A DNA stretch of 64,000 bases from Nipponacmea schrenckii (GCA_030562195.1 JAUJPP010000005.1:23485106-23549105); one strand, 5' to 3'. Positions 1 to 10,314 are shown, counted from the stretch's first letter. Notes: generated by a model not told the origin, from the letters alone. Translations and numbers: made by a program.

Positions 1-1188
1 CCAATTGTAGAGCAAAAGATTTTTTTGCAGACTGACTTTCCATTCTGTAATTTTAAGCAGTAAGTAAAATTTTTTTGACGCCTGATTGACGCAGATCGTT
101 TCTGATTCTTCTCCACTGATGATGTTAATGATCTTACGACATTTGTCCGTTCATCCTATGAAGACATCTTCCAAAATTTTTCAAAAATCATCTCACGATC
201 ACTGTCCAATACTTCATCACAATTTCTAAACTTTCATGTCTCACAATTTTCTGATACTTGTCTGATTTTTCCTCTTCTAATTGTATGACTTTCTCCTTTC
301 AGCCTTTTAATTTTGCTTACATTCATTTTCCATTGATCTTCTTTTGTTTTTTTTTACTCCGTTTGCGTTTCGATGTCTGTTCTATTTCCTCTGAATCTGT
401 TGAGGAATCTGAAAGACTGTAGTCTTTGTCCAAGGAATCATCAAAACTTTCATTTTCAATGTCAGGAACAATTTTAGAGGAAATATCTGGGTGAACTATA
501 GTTTCTACTACACTTGGTAAATCAGCATGGGTGTCAGTGATGAGAAATGAGGATGAGGTAGAAGGATAAACAGATTCAGAAGAACTTGATCTTAACTAAA
601 TACATTATTTAGCTTTGGATACAGTTCCTTTGTGGTTTTAGGTTGTTCTAGGTTTTGTTCGTTGTATGATGGTAAGTGTTGTGTACTGTAGTCAGTTGTT
701 TGTGTTGAAGTCAGATTTGTCAAAATAAGAGAAGGACCAATACAGTTAACTTCCTCTACAGTAACGTTGGCATTATCTTTAATGTGTTTTGTATTTGAAA
801 TAACTGCTAATGAAGAGGAATGAGAGCAAGGATTGCTAATAGAAGAATCACCACTTTCCTCTGAACCTAAAAAGAAATTATGTAGACAATTTTTACAGAA
901 CAAAAATGAATTTACTTGAAAACTGTTAACAACACTTTCGCCTAACTCATAAATTAGAGCTATGTCATTATGTAATAGGCGTGAACTGTGAGTATTCAAG
1001 CTAGGGTCAACGTGACTAAGGCAAATTTATGGGTCATGGCTAATGATTTCTTTTGATACAAATTCTTTAATTTTGTATTATTTTGGTAGAAAAAATGAGT
1101 GTGTGAATACTACTTAGTACTTACAATCTTCTAAAAGTTTTAAAACTTCTTCATCTATGAGGTAATAATGACTTTTTCTTAGAGCCAT
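1..1188 (-). pseudogene. Broken multi-exon gene of an unassigned repeat-family protein, cut by the window edge
   Basis: The minus strand starts at 1188 with an ATG in a strong Kozak context (CACCATGG). Exon 1 (1188-1125) encodes MALRKSHYYLIDEEVLKLLE and ends at a GTAAGT donor. An acceptor (TTTTTAG) at 866 opens exon 2, which joins in frame and is Ser/Thr/Asn-rich, stopping near 592. A further open stretch (about 595-330) is Ser/Asp/Glu-rich and ends in a basic run of Lys and Arg. From about 330 to 1 another frame shows a WK-x-N-V motif, a Cys-poor middle and a KSVCKKIFCSTIG end. This order (acidic Ser-rich region, WKxNV, then V-C-K-x-F-F/I) resembles a family of uncharacterised invertebrate proteins found in many copies; that resemblance is from memory and unverified. 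Frame changes and an in-frame stop suggest a pseudogene. Function unknown. Confidence 0.4.
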
Positions 1189-1384
1189 GGTGCCTTGAAT
1201 GTCAACTTGAACCTCATGCCTAAGTCACCATATGACATGCGCAAATAGACATATTGACGATTTAAAAGATCTGATTGGTTAATTGACTCATGTGGTTTTA
1301 TTGCACAGATGTGACTCCTATTTAGGTATGCAGTGATATAACTAACTCAAATCATCACAAATGTGACTTGTGTTATGATCGTGA

Positions 1385-1458
1385 CGATATGCTGTGAATT
1401 CTTGAAGTTTCACAACACTCGCAAGACCGTTTGCATTGATGGTAGCTATCTTAACCAT
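1385..1458 (-). pseudogene. N-terminal stub of ORF2 of element A
   Basis: ATG at 1458 opens MVKIATINANGLASVVKLQE, aligning with the first residues of the endonuclease domain of element E. Similarity ends near 1385, where unrelated sequence begins. Confidence 0.7.
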
Positions 1459-1503
1459 TAGCGATAATGTTAATAATAAGATAAAAACACACATTGTTAC
1501 TGC

Positions 1504-2000
1504 TTAAAGGGGCCTAGGCTTGATTTTTAGGGGTCGCTTTGGGCCTTTGTTACATTTAAACAGTCCTCAGAAATACTCAAGCTCTAAGAAAATCGCAAAA
1601 TACCTTGAAATATACCTCAAACAAAAAATTTCACTTTTCATTTTTTTCCGTGTTGTACGCGGCTGATCTCCAGTCAGTGTGAAAATTGTGTGTCCCGTTG
1701 ACAAAGTCTACAATTGAAAATGCGTTGTAGTCTATTTATATAGATGACCGCTATTGCACGACGGGAATGATAACTCTTTGATTATCAAGACGAACCGTTT
1801 TCCAATATGGCGGGATGTTCGTTATATCTTAAGACATTATGATTTTTCAAACACGGATAATTATGGATACACGTGGATTTGAAGGCTCAAATTTCAAAGG
1901 TAAGCTCTGTAGACTATTTCTGATAAGCTAAACAAAAGATTTCATGTGTTTGAGGCTGTCGGATGATTGTCCGAGACAAATCAAGCCTGGGCCCCTTTAA
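1504..2000. mobile_element. TTAA-flanked MITE (piggyBac-like), copy 1
   Basis: A 497-bp non-coding element bounded by TTAA at both ends. Terminal inverted repeats of about 19 bp with one mismatch: AGGGGCCTAGGCTTGATTT on the left and the complement of AGGGGCCCAGGCTTGATTT on the right. TTAA target duplication is the hallmark of the piggyBac superfamily, so piggyBac-derived is the best guess. It sits exactly between ORF1 and ORF2 of element A. A truncated inverted copy lies at 37987-38375. Confidence 0.75.
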
Positions 2001-3200
2001 CAGAAGATTGATGACTGCGCCCAACATCATCAATAACATCCTGCATCACATACGGTTTTAATTTAGAACATGATTTTTTTGTAGATTTGCGCTCATGAAT
2101 AACTTTCAAAATTGCATCTTCAGACTCAGTTTCAAACTTTTTCTTCCTACTCCTTTTAGCCCGTAAAGTTTGAGCTTTGTCAGAATCAGACACTTCTTGT
2201 GAAGGTAAAACGTCATCAACCCACATTTCCTTATCATAAACCGTCTCGGCCTGGGAACCAAATATGTCAGAAATTATTGAACTGTCAACAGAATCCGATT
2301 TGTCACTAGTACCGCTGCAATCAATACTTTCTTCATCAATACTTTTCAATTTATCTAAATTGTCATTATCAATACAGTCAATTTTAACACTACCAGAAAC
2401 ATCTTTATTTTCAACACTAATATTCGTTTCAATAGATTTATTACTTGCTTCATTTGTTACAGTCTCTTTTGTAATTTCATCATTACACGCCTTAGAAATC
2501 TTATCCTCAACGGATCTAATTTCTCTATCAATACCTTAACTGTTACTATTACCGTTAGCCGTACCGTTATCATCACAAACTTTGGGAGTAGTTTTGAAAA
2601 TACCGTGATCAATAAGTGGAACACATAAACATTTCCAGTCTTACCATGTCCTTGTTCTTCACATCGGAAACATTTGAAATCTGGACACTGAGATAAGATA
2701 TGACCTGGCTGAAGGCAACTAAAACATACTTTTTCCTGCTCATTATGTCGAATATTAAATGACAAACGTTCAAAATTTGTAGCGTACGGTAAACTAGTAA
2801 CGTTTTATAAATCTTGTGCCATCATACATGTATTTCTTTTTCCCTTTAAACTCAACAGTTTTGCGAACAAGGGGCCCAACAGGTTTAACACCCCATGATT
2901 TCAACTTAAAGATGTCTTCATCCTAAATATACACAGGAATGTGCATAAAGGATACGACTTTAATTCTCGAGTCCACAAATTTACAATGCAAGCCTTCGTC
3001 ATCGGCAAGTAAACCATCCCTGCCAATTGTCGGGCAATATCTTGACTAACTAATGTCACCTCATACGAACCACTGCACGGCACGCAAGCAAGAACGGAGT
3101 CATCACCTAATTTATTTTCCACCAAGTTAATGATATCACGCGCTCGATACTTGTGTACGTCTTGTACAAACACCTTCACAGTGTTAGTCTTGACTAACAT
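2001..3200 (-). pseudogene. ORF1 of element A, frameshifted
   Basis: The predicted start is ATG at 3200 (MLVKTNTVKVFVQDVHKY). The homologue in element E starts with the same 'MLVKxNTVKV' block, so the start is well supported. An open frame runs to about 2900; the middle is frameshifted; a second stretch (about 2765-2620) has a Cys-x2-Cys-x4-His-x4-Cys knuckle (CFSCLQPGHILSQC) and part of a second one. A last stretch (2349-2001) is acidic and Ser-rich with a Lys/Arg-rich patch. ORF1 proteins of this clade bind element RNA as ribonucleoprotein. The frameshifts make this copy inactive. Confidence 0.75.
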
Positions 3201-3239
3201 GTCAACATCGACCAGTTTGATTGTTTATTGTCAATGGCT

Positions 3240-3302
3240 TTGATAGCCGGGCCAGAGGCCCAATTGTGTAAAGACAGTCAACTATCAATAAATAATAATA
3301 CC
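3240..3302 (+). repeat. Hairpin-plus-(ATA)n tail fragment
   Basis: GGGCC-AGA-GGCCC (3249-3261) followed by an ATTGTGTAAAGACAGTCAA-like stretch and an AT-rich AATAAATAATAATA tail. The tail looks like the 3' end of a non-LTR element. A close relative of the hairpin lies just upstream of ORF1 in element E (22151-22164). Confidence 0.4.
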
Positions 3303-5764
3303 TTTGAATCTCCCCTTAACAGCTGATGAACTTCAGAAAGCTCTCTCGTCCAAAAAGGACAGTGCAGTGGGGGAAGATGATGTCAAGTATTCGATGTTGA
3401 AGAAATTGCCTCCCGAAGCTTCGAAAATCCTTCTGGAACTATTCAATGAATCTTGGAACAATGGCCAAGTACCGACAAAATGGAAAACGGCATCCATTAT
3501 ACTTATCCTAAGGGCTGGTAAAGATCCCACAGAAACGGAGTCTTACAGACCCGTTAGCCTTACATCCACGTTATGCAGAATCCTCGAAACGATGATAACA
3601 AATCGTCTTCGGTATTTCCTAGAAAGAAATAATCTTCTAGACAATAATCAAAGTGGTTTCAGAAAGCTCAGATCTACGGCGGATCAAATTGTTAGACTAC
3701 AACACACAATGTCTAAGGCATTGAACAGTTCTGGTTTCCTCTGTGCTGTGTTCGTAGACTTAACAAACGCTTTTGATTTGGTCTGGACAGATGGATTATT
3801 GCACAAGCTGCGCCAACTAGGAATAGGTGGTCGTATGCACAACTGGATAGCAAGTTTTGTTGCGGATAGGAAGATACGTGTAACCATTGGAAAGAGTTTC
3901 AGCGATGAATTCAGTCTGGAAAATGGCACGCCACAAGGCTCAGTCATTAGCCCCACCTTGTTTAGTATAATGGTCAATGATATCCGCAACTCCAAATACC
4001 TGTCAAACAAATGGCAGATCGCGATGTTTGCTGACGACAGCACTTTTTAAAGCAATGGTTTCTTATACACAAACCTAACAGAACGGATGCAACTATGCTA
4101 GGATCGCTTTGCAAAGTGGGCAAATGACTGGGGATATAGAATATCCAAAGCCACAACAGTCGGAATGTTGGTCTGCGCTGTCCCCCAGGCGACCGATATG
4201 CGACTAGTTTTGGATGGCGAGCCTATCCGATTCGTCTGTGAAACCAAGCTACTTGGTGTAACTTTCGATAGGAAACTCTCATGGGGACCCCACATCACAA
4301 ATACCAAACACAGGTGCCAAGCTTTGCTGAATTTAATGAGAAATATATCTGGCAATGAATGGGGTGCCAATGTGGTGACGCTCATGATGATCTATCGTGC
4401 GCTGATCCGGCCCATCATGGACTACGGTTCACAGGCATTCATGACTGCTAGACCAATGCTTCTGCATAAACTTGATATAATACAGCACAAAGCCCTCCGG
4501 AGGAGATATCGGAATAAAAACGGAGTCGCTACTCCAAGATGTTGGTGAGGTCCCTCTCAAACTCCGCAGAGAGGAGCAAGCTCTAAGATACTGGTCAAAA
4601 ATCAAGCACCTTGGAGAATCATCTCCCACCTACCTCGAGATCACGAGGTTCAGGCAAGCCAAAAAGAATATAAGCTTTGGCCAGGCAGTTCGGGAATCCG
4701 TTCGAAAATATGGGCTAGATAGGTTGCCCATCAGAGAGTGTGCTCTCCCCCAGATTGCTCCTTGGACGATCATGCCTCCTCTTGTCGACACCTCTCTCGC
4801 TACGAGATTGGATAAGAAACGGGACGATCCCTGCATCGCTCGGATGATCGCTTTAACTCATATGGACGCTAGGTGGTCGGAAAGCACCCGTATCTACACT
4901 GATGGTTCACATAACCGGAAAATAGTACGACCGGGTTGGGGATTTATATCCCTTCGAGCGGTACAAGAATAATCAAGCGACTACCCAATAACTGTTCGGT
5001 GTATACCTCAGAGATGCTTGCAATATTCCGCAGGCCACCAAAATCCGAATTATGTAGTATTAAGCGACTCGCTTAGCAGTCTGATGTCGATTGTCAACGA
5101 CTCTTCGAGTTCCCAATCGGGGCTAGTGGATGAAATCAGGCAAGCGTCCTCATTAATACATAGTCAAGGCAAATCAATCGAGCTGGAATGGATCCCGTCT
5201 CATGCTGGCATACAAGGAAATGAGATTGCAGATGAACTCGCAAAACAAGGACTAGATCTAACGGAAATTGAGCCGATAGACTACAGCTTATCAGAAGTCC
5301 GGAGCATGATCAGTAAAAGCATCAAATCTGCATGGGAGGTAACTCTCGTGGATGTCGATACGTTTCGCTTCAGACTAAACGATAGCATTAGCAGTAAAGT
5401 AATTTTGCACCATCCCAATCGACAAATCTGTCGATCGGTCGCTCGTCTGAGAATGATGGGTGAGGTAAGAAATCACAAATACGAACTGAAGCTATGTTCC
5501 TGTGGTGAAGCTGGTACCGCAGAACATCTGTTAATCCATTGTGAGCAATTAAGGGAAGAGAGACAAACGCTGGTCGATTTATTGAATAAACGTAAGCTGG
5601 ACTATAATCTGAAAAACATTCTGTCACATACGGGAGAGGGTATCACGTCAATTTGTGAAGCAGTTTATTTAAGCAATAAACGGTCACCCTATGGCGGTTA
5701 TGGTCGTATATCAGGACAAAGGTTGGATGGAAAATTGAATGAATGCGCGTTAGCGCATTTATGA
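3303..5764 (+). mobile_element. I/Nimb-like non-LTR retrotransposon, 5' truncated, coding region broken
   Basis: Reverse transcriptase starts at once: MNLPLTADELQKALSSKKDS, then WKTASIILI, the YRPVSLTSTLCRILE block, FVDLTNAFD (first catalytic Asp), the GTPQGSVISPTLF block and FADD (catalytic pair) near 4030. A stop near 4050 and frameshifts near 4550 and 4970 break the frame into four parts (3304-4050, 4165-4548, 4724-4972, 5018-5764). RNase H motifs follow: IYTDGSHN, VLSDSLSS and a WIPSHAGIQGNEIADELAKQ block. A C-terminal Cys-His cluster (CSCGEAGTAEHLLIHC) is present. RNase H after RT is typical of the I superfamily; in molluscs the Nimb clade is common, but I cannot assign the clade firmly. 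No endonuclease or ORF1 remains. Confidence 0.85.
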
Positions 5765-5833
5765 TTAATTTTCCATCCAACCTTTGTCCTGATATACGAC
5801 AATAACCGCCATAGGGTGACCGTTTATTGCTTA
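5670..5833. repeat. Inverted repeat at the 3' end of the RNase H LINE
   Basis: Two arms of about 65 bp (5670-5734 and 5769-5833) are near-perfect reverse complements. The short centre holds another hairpin, AATGCGC-GTTA-GCGCATT (5742-5759). The left arm encodes the last residues of the ORF (NKRSPYGGY), the right arm the same text backwards. Confidence 0.85.
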
Positions 5834-6761
5834 TATTTACGTTTTCAAACCTGTCACCACGACACATTCTACTCTTTGCGTGAAAATTTCATATTACCCG
5901 CCTTTGTCGCTGGAGTTGATCTTGTTGATGGAATAGCCATTTTCTTTTCGTCAGAAAATAGTTCGCGGGGGAAAGCTCTCAAAATGTGAGAAAAAACAAT
6001 GTTTATCTCAATTTTATGTTTAATCTTTATAAATCAATTCATTTATCAGTAAATATAAAACATTTTGGTATGAATTTCGTCTTTAACGACGAAAAGCAAC
6101 AAAATCATGAAATTTAATGAACGCGGATACAATTGAACAACGGAGAGGTGATTCGGCTAGACCTGACCGCATGTAAAAAAGTAGGAAAGTTGAGAAAATG
6201 AAAGAAACTATAAAGACCAATCTAGAAGAAGGCCCGCTCCATATGTTGATAGGTGACCACAGTTTACACTCAATTCAGTTAATTTTCAGCAAAAGTATAG
6301 TATTTTGAAACTTAATATTAAACAATCCATAAACCTGCACTTTTAGGCTCTTAAACTGAAGCGAGTAACTAGGTCAAATGGGTCTACGGCTATGGCCAGT
6401 ACACTCAGGCCTAATTCGATTGAGTTCTATCGCATTTTGCCAATTATTCTTGTATGAGACTGTGGGTATTAGATTGGCTTTGGGTTAGGCTAATGGAAAC
6501 TTTATTACATATTAGAATTCATCATTAAAATTGGAATTTTACGTTCAAGCGTGAAGATGATCGACGTTAATAGCGCGACGGCCACGTTTATTTACATTGG
6601 TTACCGTATATTACTACGCTCAATGTTTTGGTGATGAGGCAATGGCAGTTATTGTCTCATAAACGCCACACGTATTTACATTAGTCCAATGGAGAAAAAC
6701 AACAGCTAATGTAAATATTATTTCTTAAAAGAAATAGGAATGATCACCTAGGTAGCACATC
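5834..6761. other. No recognisable feature
   Basis: AT-rich sequence with no open frame of note, no tRNA and no repeat shared with the rest of the window that I could see. Confidence 0.5.
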
Positions 6762-7050
6762 AGAAGAGCGTCCTGCTCATCTGTAGGTATGACGTCGAAC
6801 GTGGACTCAGTCTTCGGTAAAACGTCAAGAAGAATCACAGAAGGACAGAAGAAGTTTAAAGAGCACATCGCTCTTTACAGAAGAAGGACAGTTGAAGTCA
6901 TAAGAGCTCATCGCTCTCTGTAAGAAGAAAGAAGACAGTTACAGAAGATGAATCAAGAATCAAGATACAGAAGAAGAACGAAGAAGGAAGATACAGAAGA
7001 AGAACGATGAGTAAAGAATGGAAGAAGCCATAGGAGCAGGTCGCTCCTTA
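6762..7050. repeat. Four GAGC-N5-GCTC hairpins
   Basis: Hairpins at 6766-6778, 6861-6873, 6904-6916 and 7034-7046 share GAGC, a five-base loop and GCTC. Loops are GTCCT, ACATC, TCATC and AGGTC. The second extends to AAAGAGC/GCTCTTT and the fourth to AGGAGC/GCTCCT. The text between them is purine-rich (AGAAGAA repeats). Three of the four recur in the copy at 9316-10148. No function known. Confidence 0.6.
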
Positions 7051-7316
7051 CTCAACGTCCGCGATATGGTTTTGATTGCCGAAGCAGACACCATACCTAC
7101 CAGTCAATCAGTCAGTTATCCACAGTAGAAAGACACCAACTCTTTTCATACCAAAAATAAGAACCAAAACTAGTCGGATTACTAAAATTGGAACGGATTT
7201 AACAGAGAAAATTGACACACGTCTTTCTCTCATCTATAAACCACTCGATCCCCCGGGATCGATAAAAAAATACAATATCTATAATGTTTAATATGCTGTG
7301 CTTGCTTCATTAATAC

Positions 7317-7336
7317 TTCGATTCCCGGCCGACGCA
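7317..7336 (+). pseudogene. tRNA-Gly-TCC 3' fragment in X1
   Basis: Only the last 20 nt of the tRNA remain (TTCGATTCCCGGCCGACGCA), matching the whole gene at 20364-20435. The upstream flank (gcttcattaata) is also conserved there, so an internal deletion removed the rest of the gene. Confidence 0.75.
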
Positions 7337-7607
7337 AGAAAATTTTTGATCTTTGAATATGTGCACGATGTTCTTTTAGCCGCCTTCATTTTATTTTACG
7401 TCGAAAATTCAACAATATTATACCAAGCAAAATTAAAACCCGTGACATGATGCCACTAATTTTCAAACGTTTGAAATGATTTTGTCCCTGCATCTGAAAC
7501 CCGACGTGACAAAAGGGATGCATCGCCAATTCACTCTGCTATTTCAACGAATCTCTCGCACAGGAAATGTGTCACGAATTTTGAAAAGTACATCCTTTAC
7601 TTGACTC

Positions 7608-7660
7608 AGCCTCAAAGGAGGTTCGAACTCCCGACCCCTGGTTTACGAGACCAGTGCTCT
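7608..7660 (-). pseudogene. tRNA-Thr-CGT cut by insertion of element B
   Basis: The minus strand reads from GAGCACTGGTCTCGTAAACC to the gene's 3' end. The 5' 20 nt (acceptor strand and D arm) are missing, replaced by the poly(A) end of element B. The uncut gene is at 10096-10168. Confidence 0.85.
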
Positions 7661-9315
7661 TTTTTTTTTTCTTGTATAATATTTATTCAGATCTAACACA
7701 CAAATTTGTTACACAATAATACAATAACTTACATTAATTATAAGAGGAAAATACTGAATTTCAACTAAATGATGACGTTTAAAATCTTTTTTTTTTCCGT
7801 TTTCCATTATTAAAATTTTTTGCCTATTTTTAGAAGAAAGAAAGTATTTACAAAGGATAAGATAAAAAATATGAGATGAAATATTGAATATATACACAGA
7901 TTGAATTTCAATTATAACCTTTCTGTTCAGAATAATAAACTATTTACTCAATCACTTTTCTTTTACATCTATCAATAGATTCACGTAAATTATAAGTTCT
8001 TATGTCCATATTTTTCTCAATTAGATCCTTATTTTCAAAAATGTTTAAATCAACAGATCTTTTCACGCTTGATTTTACTCCTTTCGATTGTTTTTTCCGT
8101 TTTGAAATACTCATATCTTTCACATTTACCCGTTTTGCTATAAGTTCAGTACTATCCATAGGAACAAAACACTTGTCACTATTTATTACCCTATTTAAAC
8201 TATTATCTGTTTCTACATCACTTTTTGCACTATTTGTTTCATGTTGATTAAAATGTCAATATCCCCCTTATCCTGCATCACTACTAGATCATCGCGTTCA
8301 TATTCACTGTTATCTTCATCACAATCATCAAATTTTTCACTGATTTTAAACACACTCTTTGATTCAATGGCAGATTCCACATTCACAATATTTTCAACAA
8401 CTGGCTTTTCAGTAACACAATTACACTTCCATTCAAAATTAAGACACTTTTTGCATTTCAAAGCTTTACATTCTCTTTTCCCATGTCCATGCTCTTTACA
8501 TCTATAGCAAACAAATTCTGGACAATTTACAACCTTATGATCACTTAGAGCGCAGATATAACATACACTTGCTTGTTCATTATGTTTCACAGAATATGAC
8601 TGGCCATTGAAAATAGTAGCATATGGTAAACTAGGTACTGAAGCAGGAAAATTAACTTTTAAATAACGGGTTCCATCATAAAAACATTTGTCTCCATGCC
8701 GAACACTTCGTCTAACTATGGGCCCTACAGGAGTAACACCCCACTTAGACAATTTATCAAAAATTTCTGAATCAGGAACGTAAACTGGTATGTTCATAAA
8801 AGAAACAATTTTAATCCTTGAACCAATAAAATTACAATGCAGCGCACTATCACCATTCATCAAACCATCAAACGCCAGACTTTCGGCAACGGATCTATTG
8901 ACTAATGTCACTTCATACGAGCTATTTATTGGGACACATGCCAAAACACTATCACAACCCAACTTGTTTTCAACTAAATCAATGATTTCAGTCATGGAGT
9001 ATTTGTGAGTATCACTCACGTCAATCACGATCTTCACGGTGTTTTCTTTAATTAATAGGTCACACTTGTTGGGAACATCAAAATTATACTTGGCAGCCAT
9101 ATTAAGAATTATGCAATATAGAGTAAAATAGAGAAACACACTAAAACTGTCTCTTGAATATAAAGTTACATGAGCACATATGATAATACTCACAGTTAGA
9201 AAATAAGTCTATGAAAAATCCATTAAAATCAAATACGTTATACATCATAAATTACAAAAATTGTAGAGCGAAATGAAACGTGTCATTATCCATCCAATAT
9301 CCCACAATCCAGCCC
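7661..9315 (-). mobile_element. Element B: ORF1-only Tx1/L1-like retrotransposon with poly(A) end
   Basis: A 1655-bp minus-strand element. It starts (3' end) with ten T at 7661, i.e. a poly(A) tail, preceded by AATAAA-like sequence. It has a 5' region, an ORF1 homologous to those of elements A and E, and a short 3' region. No endonuclease or reverse transcriptase is present; similarity to E stops at about the ORF1/ORF2 boundary. It is flanked by 833-bp direct repeats (6828-7660 and 9316-10148). Its 3' end is inside a tRNA-Thr-CGT gene. The architecture recalls 'half-L1' non-autonomous derivatives in mammals. Confidence 0.85.
7944..9100 (-). pseudogene. ORF1 of element B (CCHC nucleic-acid-binding protein), nearly intact
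   Basis: I chose ATG at 9100 (MAAKYNFDVPNKCDLLIKEN) because the homologous blocks begin there; upstream residues look like hydrophobic read-through. Residues about 20-60 carry the NTVKI...EIIDLVENKLG block and CDSVLACVPINSSYEVTL; then KIVSFMNIPVYVPD, WGVTPVGPIVRR, YDGTRYLKV. Two zinc knuckles follow (CYICALSDHKVVNC and CYRCKEHGHGKREC) and a third Cys-rich stretch (CKKCLNFEWKCNC). The tail is acidic. A stop falls at 8213, but the basic C-terminal part continues in another frame (8159-7944), so this is a one-step frameshift from full length. The element lacks ORF2, so movement would need another element's machinery. Confidence 0.8.
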
Positions 9316-10148
9316 AGAAGAATCACAGAAGGACAGAAGAAGTTTAAAGAGCACATCGCTCTTTACAGAAGAAGGACAGTTGAAGTCATAAGAGCTCATC
9401 GCTCTCTATAAGAAGAAAGAAGACAGTTACAGAAGATGAATCAAGAATCAAGATACAGAAGAAGAACGAAGAAGGAAGATACAGAAGAAGAACGATGAGT
9501 AAAGAATGGAAGAAGCCATAGGAGCAGGTCGCTCCTTACTCAACGTCCGCGATATGGTTTTGATTGCCGAAGCAGACACCATACCTACCAGTCAGTCAGT
9601 CAGTTATCCACAGTAGAAAGACACCAACTCTTTTCATACCAAAAATAAGAACCAAAACTAGTCGGATTACTAAAATTGGAACGGATTTAACAGAGAAAAT
9701 TGACACACGTCTTTCTCTCATCTATAAACCACTCGATCCCCCGGGATCGATAAAAAAATACAATATCTATAATGTTTAATATGCTGTGCTTGCTTCATTA
9801 ATACTTCGATTCCCGGCCGACGCAAGAAAATTTTTGATCTTTGAATATGTGCACGATGTTCTTTTAGCCGCCTTCATTTTATTTTACGTCGAAAATTCAA
9901 CAATATTATACCAAGCAAAATTAAAACCCGTGACATGATGCCACTAATTTTCAAACGTTTGAAATGATTTTGTCCCTGCATCTGAAACCCGACGTGACAA
10001 AAGGGATGCATCGCCAATTCACTCTGCTATTTCAACGAATCTCTCGCACAGGAAATGTGTCACGAATTTTGAAAAGTACATCCTTTACTTGACTCAGCCT
10101 CAAAGGAGGTTCGAACTCCCGACCCCTGGTTTACGAGACCAGTGCTCT
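9316..10148. repeat. 833-bp direct repeat, right copy (X2)
   Basis: Second copy of X1, beginning AGAAGAATCACAG and ending at CAGTGCTCT inside the tRNA-Thr-CGT gene, which here continues intact. Offset from X1 is constant at 2488 bp, so there are no indels. Confidence 0.9.
9805..9824 (+). pseudogene. tRNA-Gly-TCC 3' fragment in X2
   Basis: Same 20-nt remnant as at 7317-7336, carried by the direct repeat. Confidence 0.75.
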
Positions 10149-10168
10149 AACCACTGAGCTATTGAGGC
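10096..10168 (-). tRNA. tRNA-Thr (CGT)
   Basis: A 73-nt cloverleaf: acceptor GCCTCAA/TTTGAGGC (one G-T pair), D arm AGCTCAGTGGTTAGAGC, anticodon loop CTCGTAA (CGT, reads ACG), T arm GGGAGTTCGAACCTCC. The right end of direct repeat X2 ends inside it at the point where element B cut the other copy. Confidence 0.9.
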
Positions 10169-10243
10169 ACCGTTCGCTGTAGAAAACTGCAAAAATGGCG
10201 AAAATGTGTAAAACATATTCGAGGATAAAAATTCGCTAAAATG

Positions 10244-10314
10244 TGCGCCGCCCGGGAATTGAACCCGGGTCGCAAGAATCGGAATCTTGCATGATACCAC
10301 TACACCAGCGGCGC
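10244..10314 (-). tRNA. tRNA with Gly-CCC body but CCG anticodon
   Basis: A 71-nt cloverleaf with perfect acceptor stem (GCGCCGC/GCGGCGC), A73, T arm CCGGG/CCCGG and anticodon stem CAAGA/TCTTG. The loop is TTCCGAT, giving anticodon CCG, which pairs with CGG (Arg). The body is otherwise that of the animal tRNA-Gly-CCC gene, which has loop TTCCCAT (established knowledge). The only changes I see are position 36 (C to G) and one T-loop base. It may be a live tRNA with a switched anticodon or a recent pseudogene. Confidence 0.75.

Larger units (their letters stand above)
1385..3240 (-). mobile_element. Tx1/L1-like non-LTR retrotransposon fragment A
   Basis: On the minus strand an ORF1-like region (3200 to 2001) is followed, after an inserted MITE (1504-2000), by the first residues of an ORF2 (ATG at 1458). 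The order and sequence match the intact element E at 22-27.4 kb: ORF1 with a 'DSVLACVPCSGSYEVTL' block and a CCHC zinc knuckle, then ORF2 starting MVKIATINANGL against MVKIATININGL in E. Everything after about 25 residues of ORF2 is missing. Confidence 0.8.
6828..7660. repeat. 833-bp direct repeat, left copy (X1)
   Basis: Identical to 9316-10148 except for two substitutions seen by eye and no indels. The two copies flank element B exactly. The copy contains three hairpins, a 20-nt tRNA-Gly 3' fragment (7317-7336) and the 3' part of a tRNA-Thr-CGT gene (7608-7660), ending where the poly(T) of element B begins. Confidence 0.9.

Noticed and set aside
1984..2003. ORF1 C-terminus of element A reading SSVKGAQA
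   Set aside because: The last residues come from the inserted MITE, not from the element's ORF1.
7076..7291. 71-codon frame MPKQTPYLPV... present twice (also 9564-9779)
   Set aside because: It recurs only because it lies in the 833-bp direct repeat; no motif and no independent conservation.
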